Of a stretch of 7,609 bases of DNA, positions 6,600 to 7,609 are shown in pieces (position 1 is the stretch's first letter; each line of letters begins with the position of its first letter). Source of the stretch: JBOHPP01 sp050731755 (GTDB lineage Bacteria; Methylomirabilota; Methylomirabilia; Rokubacteriales; CSP1-6); NCBI GenBank assembly GCA_050731755.1, contig JBOHPP010000191.1, forward strand, positions 1 to 7,609. The letters are read 5' to 3'. The notes beneath the pieces are model-generated. The model did no database searches, was not told the DNA's origin, and saw only the letters and a list, made by a program, of their open reading frames with translations. Made by a program: the position numbers and the translations under genes.

Positions 6600-7091
6600 C
6601 TACCCGCCGCCCGCATTACCGCAGTACCACCGCCAGTCACGCATACGCACGCGCTCGATCAGCTTGCCGCCGAGCTGATCGTTGAAGCCGGGAGTCCCCT
6701 TCGTGGGGTCCCCTTCGAGCCTCATGACCAGATCCTTGAACCACGCCTGCCCCTTGAGCTTGTAGAACCACGCGACATCGGGGAGCAGCTTGTCCTGTAC
6801 GTGCTGTTCGGATATGCCGGCGTCAATGAAGAACGTGATCTCGGCGTAGAGGCTCAGCAACGTTTTGTCTCGGGCCTCGCCGTACGCGTAACCGTCCGCC
6901 TCCCACCGGCACACGTTGTAGCCCCGGAGGCGGACACCATCCGGCCATGCCTCGGGCGAGTCGAGCCGTCCAATGTCCCTGGTCGGCTCAGGCATGAGAT
7001 TCCTGAACTGGCCTATCTCGCTGCCGTTCTTGCCGGGCGGGCCCTCCAGAAGCCCCTCGATCTTGAACTCGTAACTGGCGCGGGTTGGCAT
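6600..7091 (-). CDS. Hypothetical soluble protein, first gene of the sensory operon
   Basis: A 163-aa protein I do not recognise. It has no signal peptide or membrane helix and should be cytoplasmic. It begins with a short beta-like stretch (SYEFKIEGLLEG, 6-17), has a Pro/Gly-rich loop, and holds many aromatic residues: W49, W63, W108, W117, W153, W155 and several Tyr and Phe. The middle (about 76-126) reads as amphipathic helices. Two Cys are present (C61, C157) but not as a metal motif, and the end is Gly-rich. The start at 7091 is chosen over the upstream in-frame ATG at 7112 because AGGGGGAGG lies six bases before it. Codon use resembles the neighbouring genes. The stop is 23 bp before the binding-protein ATG, so the two are almost certainly co-transcribed. 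A role related to the ligand or signal of the system is inferred from position alone. Confidence 0.8.
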   Translation of the reverse strand: MPTRASYEFKIEGLLEGPPGKNGSEIGQFRNLMPEPTRDIGRLDSPEAWPDGVRLRGYNVCRWEADGYAYGEARDKTLLSLYAEITFFIDAGISEQHVQDKLLPDVAWFYKLKGQAWFKDLVMRLEGDPTKGTPGFNDQLGGKLIERVRMRDWRWYCGNAGGG

Positions 7092-7097
7092 CGCGCT

Positions 7098-7106
7098 CCT
7101 CCCCCT
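7098..7106 (-). promoter_or_regulatory. Ribosome binding site of the hypothetical operon-leading gene
   Basis: AGGGGGAGG on the minus strand lies six bases before the ATG at 7091. It decides for that start over the ATG at 7112, which would place this site inside the coding region. Confidence 0.65.
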
Positions 7107-7175
7107 GACCATCGGCCGGTCATTTGCGAACCGTTTACGCCCTCGAAAGCTCCCCCTCCCATTGGAATGGCGACG

Positions 7176-7204
7176 ACCCTAGGGGGGCGCCTGTGTCTTG
7201 TCAA
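7176..7204 (-). promoter_or_regulatory. Candidate sigma-70 promoter of the sensory operon
   Basis: On the minus strand a perfect TTGACA (7204-7199) is followed after 17 bases by TAGGGT (7181-7176), which keeps the T, A and final T of the -10 consensus. It sits between a probable terminator and the first operon gene and implies a leader of roughly 75-80 bases. The perfect -35 and ideal spacing support it; the GC-rich -10 weakens it. No other promoter is visible between the five genes. Confidence 0.4.
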
Positions 7205-7276
7205 TGGGCCGCGGTCACCGGTCTCACGCAGCGCGTCGTTCGTTAGGGCAACTTCGATGCCGACGGGGACGAACGG

Positions 7277-7303
7277 AAAAACGCCGGGTTAGCCGGAGGG
7301 CGC
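7277..7303 (-). terminator. Probable intrinsic terminator of the right-edge gene
   Basis: Read on the minus strand, GCGCC pairs with GGCGT (one G-U pair) around a 13-base loop and is followed directly by five T (the T-run starts with the last stem base). An alternative inner stem CCGG-N5-CCGG also forms. It lies 74 bases after the stop of the right-edge gene and before the sigma-70-like promoter, which is the expected order. The stem is short, so confidence is moderate. Confidence 0.4.
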
Positions 7304-7304
7304 T

Positions 7305-7322
7305 TGGTGGTGGTGGTGGTGG
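7305..7322. repeat. (TGG)6 trinucleotide repeat
   Basis: Six perfect TGG units lie in noncoding DNA between the right-edge gene and the operon promoter. The tract reads CCA on the transcribed strand. It may vary in length by slippage. No function can be assigned. Confidence 0.75.
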
Positions 7323-7348
7323 AAACCCCAGTCGCGAAGACAAGTCGG

Positions 7349-7364
7349 TGCAACCGGACGACCA
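7349..7364 (-). promoter_or_regulatory. Weak candidate sigma-54 promoter (-24/-12)
   Basis: On the minus strand TGG (7364-7362) and TTGCA (7353-7349) have the strict GG-N10-GC spacing of sigma-54 promoters. The -12 half is perfect but the -24 half is TGGTCG rather than TGGCAC. It points at an operon that encodes a sigma-54 activator, so autoregulation is conceivable. Against it, the start would lie upstream of the probable terminator at 7277-7303 and leave a leader of about 245 bases. A match of this quality can arise by chance. Confidence 0.2.
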
Positions 7365-7377
7365 CACACCGGCCCCT

Positions 7378-7608
7378 TCAGGGTGATGCTTCTGCGGTCG
7401 CCGACCGTTCGCGAAGACGCTCGGCGGCCGCCCGCACCCGCGCGCGAGTCGTCGACTCGTCGGCTGCGAACGTTTCGGCCTCGCGCAGACAGCGTTCCGC
7501 CACCTGGTCGTCGCCGAGGGTGACGAACCCTTCGACGGCGCGCAGCAGGCCGTCAGCCGACCGCGCCGAGCGCGCGCGGACGGCCGCGGTCAGGAACGCG
7601 GTGCGGGC
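7378..7608 (-). CDS. C-terminal end of an alpha-helical, TPR-like protein (truncated by window edge)
   Basis: One minus-strand frame is open from the window edge to a TGA at 7380-7378 and gives 76 residues. They are rich in Ala, Arg and Glu and read as consecutive amphipathic helices. LLRAVEGFVTLGDDQVAERC followed by LREAETFAADE has the small-residue and hydrophobic spacing of a tetratricopeptide-like helix pair, seen at the ends of many regulators and scaffold proteins. The protein ends ERSATAEASP. A possible terminator follows 74 bases after the stop. It is on the same strand as the sensory operon but separated from it by 286 bp, so it is probably a different transcript. The family cannot be named from this fragment. 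Confidence 0.6.
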   Translation of the reverse strand, partial: ARTAFLTAAVRARSARSADGLLRAVEGFVTLGDDQVAERCLREAETFAADESTTRARVRAAAERLRERSATAEASP

Positions 7609-7609
7609 C

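Noticed and set aside
5476..6678. Plus-strand frame of 400 codons opposite the binding-protein gene
   Set aside because: Mirror frame of a well-supported SBP_bac_5 gene, with composition typical of a shadow (Arg, Gly, Pro, Val) and no recognisable motif.
7106..7122. Interrupted palindrome TGACC-N7-GGTCA just upstream of the ribosome binding site of the first operon gene
   Set aside because: Five-base arms are too short to separate from chance, and no second copy was seen.
7237..7275. CGTTCGT and ACGAACG inverted 7-mers 25 bases apart, upstream of the operon promoter
   Set aside because: An inverted 7-mer pair within this distance is expected about once by chance in an intergenic region of this size. 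It could be an operator, but nothing else supports it.

Overview
The window is very GC-rich and gene-dense, with GC-ending codons throughout and short or overlapping gene junctions. An Rv1855c-type F420-dependent luciferase-like oxidoreductase next to NtrC-type two-component genes suggests a soil or sediment bacterium such as Candidatus Rokubacteria/Methylomirabilota or a deltaproteobacterial-like lineage. This placement is inferred from composition and gene types only; no phylogenetic marker is present.

Left part, plus strand (1-1038): the last 32 codons of an unidentified gene end at a TGA five bases before the ATG of a 310-aa luciferase-like monooxygenase (LLM) family oxidoreductase. The two probably share a transcript. 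This unit converges on the rest of the window. The 290-bp gap between them (1039-1328) holds three perfect inverted repeats of 10, 7 and 6 bp, none with a U-tract, and no convincing gene.

Central and right part, minus strand, read from about 7200 down to 1329: a five-gene unit that looks like one operon. In order it encodes an unrecognised 163-aa soluble protein, a periplasmic solute-binding protein of the oligopeptide/dipeptide family (SBP_bac_5), a membrane histidine kinase with periplasmic sensor, HAMP and GAF domains, a stand-alone receiver protein, and an NtrC-type sigma-54 activator with its own receiver. The gaps are 23 bp and 31 bp, then two overlaps of 1 bp and 11 bp. No ABC permease or ATPase lies in the unit. 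The simplest reading is that the binding protein presents a ligand to the kinase, which phosphorylates one or both receivers, and that the activator then switches on sigma-54 promoters. The two receivers share a conserved N-terminal segment and a 34-bp exact DNA repeat, which points to duplication.

Far right (7092-7609): a 286-bp intergenic region holds a possible terminator, a (TGG)6 tract, a sigma-70-like promoter for the operon and a weaker sigma-54-like site. Beyond it is the C-terminal 76 codons of a minus-strand gene cut by the window edge.

No tRNA, rRNA, CRISPR array, transposase or phage gene was seen. The points most worth a second look are the transporter-less sensory unit with duplicated receivers, and a 7-G run at the start of the binding protein. 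Removing one G from that run would give the protein a conventional arginine-rich signal peptide.
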